Assembly (NCBI GenBank): GCA_002410755.1
Contig: DHOL01000052.1
Location: forward strand, 1 to 7,966
DNA length: 7,966 nt
Direction of reading: 5' to 3'
DNA from: Ruminococcaceae bacterium UBA5391
GTDB taxonomy: Bacteria; Bacillota; Clostridia; Oscillospirales; Acutalibacteraceae
The notes beneath the pieces were generated by a model. That model was not told the DNA's origin and searched no databases. It worked only from the letters and a program-made list of their open reading frames with translations. Shown here piece by piece: positions 7,701-7,966 of the stretch (its first letter is position 1; the number at the start of each line of letters is the position of its first letter). The position numbers and the translations under genes are program-made.

Positions 7701-7966
7701 ATCGTTTTGCCTTTTCGGATTGTTCTTTCAGCGGCCCAATACGGCCCTCCAGTTCCAAAAGAATATCCTTAAGGCGTAACAGGTTTTCTTCCGCCTGCGC
7801 AAGCTGGTGCTCCGATTCTTCTTTTCGATAGCGGAAACGTGAGATACCAGCGGCTTCCTCAAAGATTTCACGTCGGTCTTCACTGCGGGCGGAAACGATA
7901 CTGTCAATTTTACCCTGTCCAATAATAGAATAGCCATCACGGCCAAGGCCGGTATCCATAAACAGT
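4768..7966 (-). CDS. smc: Chromosome segregation protein SMC, partial (N-terminus off window)
   Basis: SMC forms the ATP-driven condensin ring with ScpA and ScpB that organises and separates the chromosome. About 1065 residues are visible; the frame stays open to the right edge (LFMDTGLGRDGYS), so the Met at 7959 is internal and roughly 130 N-terminal residues with Walker A are missing. In order (window numbering): the IIGQGKID Q-loop region (14-21), FEEAAGI (35-41), a long charged coiled coil rich in Glu, Lys and Ala, the hinge domain (about 375-545, nt 6840-6330) from MEGFSGSVKAV to NTGGSFTGGS, a returning coiled coil, then the ABC signature LSGGEKAL (nt 5073-5050), Walker B with D-loop (VLDEIEAALDDVN, about nt 5000-4960) and the H-loop region ITHRRGSME. 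Estimated full length, about 1190 aa, matches bacterial SMC. The gene ends at TAA, 18 nt before ftsY. rnc is often the upstream neighbour in Firmicutes but would be off window. Confidence 0.98.
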   Translation of the reverse strand, partial: LFMDTGLGRDGYSIIGQGKIDSIVSARSEDRREIFEEAAGISRFRYRKEESEHQLAQAEENLLRLKDILLELEGRIGPLKEQSEKAKRYLALAEKKKKLEIGLWLAMLDQSGHVLREQEDKILIAKNQYDAAGQAIETFEKEIEKTFQSSNSCAAKADEIRNSCNSLEAEAAKKDGEISVLQNDIRHNEENITRLHSEIEQNSLSGKDLEKEIEAKKLELQKCFHMAKEKDEEFSEHSAALKKLKSGMSETEKKIDEFSRKIAELTAETTESKVAEMAAHSAVAEISLHLNTVRQNITEKQQQKEKLEVSTETYRQKLEESDSHIKTLSNASAGYKMRFDTRVKKREAAKQQSDALQLDLHEQLRRAKLLEDLEQNMEGFSGSVKAVMKASGHGMLEGIHGPVSRLLKVAEKYAVAMETALGGAMQNIAVGTEQDAKRAIAFLKRSNAGRATFLPVETIHGRTLQEIGLSNCRGFIGVASELCSFDAKYRGIVEFLLGRIAVADNLDSAAFIAGKYGYRFRVVTLDGQVVNTGGSFTGGSLTRNSGLLRRSTEIEKIKREAEEIRQKASSAAEAFRAAAEEVSEAEAQLSGAKGELVSAQEEHVHLDAESHRAEADLLTAKNALLTLQNEAASEDKRLKGQSTAETEAKKRTETFSLEIQKQKSGLMEISGNRNELNQKCEALTSKIQKLELDRLAARKDSQALETSIQEAEERGRGHREKIEKLKLDIEAASSSSKEISQKIDTLTKESAALRLTAKSHANEIDLFNKKRMEFEQRSVQQRAAEREKSEEKEKIGHDLALLEERKANLQKEYDGIIAQLWEEYELTRREAEEQVPERITDSAQAKKQLSSVKNGIRSLGSVNVAAVEEYKKVNSRYEFMKTQVADVEQSRNELEKLINNLTHQMKDLFTSRFELINRNFGETFHDLFGGGSARLSMTDPNNVLKSGIEISVQPPGKIVTHLESLSGGEKALVAIALYFAIMKVNPPPFCVLDEIEAALDDVNVTRFAEYLRKMNRNTQFIVITHRRGSMENADILYGVTMQNEGVSKLLEMPIAQVEAELGIKS

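Noticed and set aside
7957..7959. ATG at 7959 as the smc start
   Set aside because: The frame stays open to the window edge and the residues before it (LF) match the conserved SMC stretch LFMDTGLGRDGYS, so this Met is internal and the true start is off window.
1..7966. Mobile element, CRISPR array, phage, toxin-antitoxin or other defence system
   Set aside because: No direct-repeat array, terminal inverted repeats, transposase, or small paired genes were seen; nearly all bases fall within conserved housekeeping genes.

Overview
The window is a stretch of ordinary, well-conserved housekeeping genes, most likely from a low-to-mid GC Gram-positive bacterium of the class Clostridia (Ruminococcaceae/Oscillospirales-like is my best guess). 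Reasons: strong AGGAG-type ribosome binding sites before most genes, a YqeK HD-domain protein beside NadD and RsfS, an FtsY with no long acidic N-terminal domain, and a LeuRS whose HIGH-motif surroundings ([12 protein letters not shown]) look like the clostridial type. The placement rests on protein recall and gene order; no database search was done.

All eight genes lie on the minus strand, so they read from right to left: smc (5' end cut off by the right edge), ftsY, an RdgB/HAM1-type XTP/dITP pyrophosphatase gene, yhbY, nadD, yqeK, rsfS, and leuS (3' part cut off by the left edge). Gaps run from small overlaps to 57 nt. No convincing terminator or promoter is visible, so this looks like one transcription unit or part of one. 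Three junctions (ftsY/rdgB, rdgB/yhbY, nadD/yqeK) have overlapping genes or a Shine-Dalgarno sequence built over the upstream stop codon, which suggests translational coupling.

By function, smc (chromosome condensation and segregation) and ftsY (SRP receptor) form the first block. The second block joins nucleotide-pool sanitation (RdgB), ribosome assembly (YhbY), NAD synthesis (NadD), Ap4A-type dinucleotide hydrolysis (YqeK), ribosome silencing (RsfS) and leucyl-tRNA synthesis (LeuS). The common thread is growth, translation and nucleotide homeostasis.

All six complete genes look intact, with the key motifs of their families. I found no mobile element, CRISPR array, RNA gene, repeat family or phage gene, and no novel system. 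No gap without a gene exceeds 60 nt. The useful refinements are start-codon choices (nadD, rdgB, yhbY), the coupled junctions, the missing leader before leuS, and the gene order.
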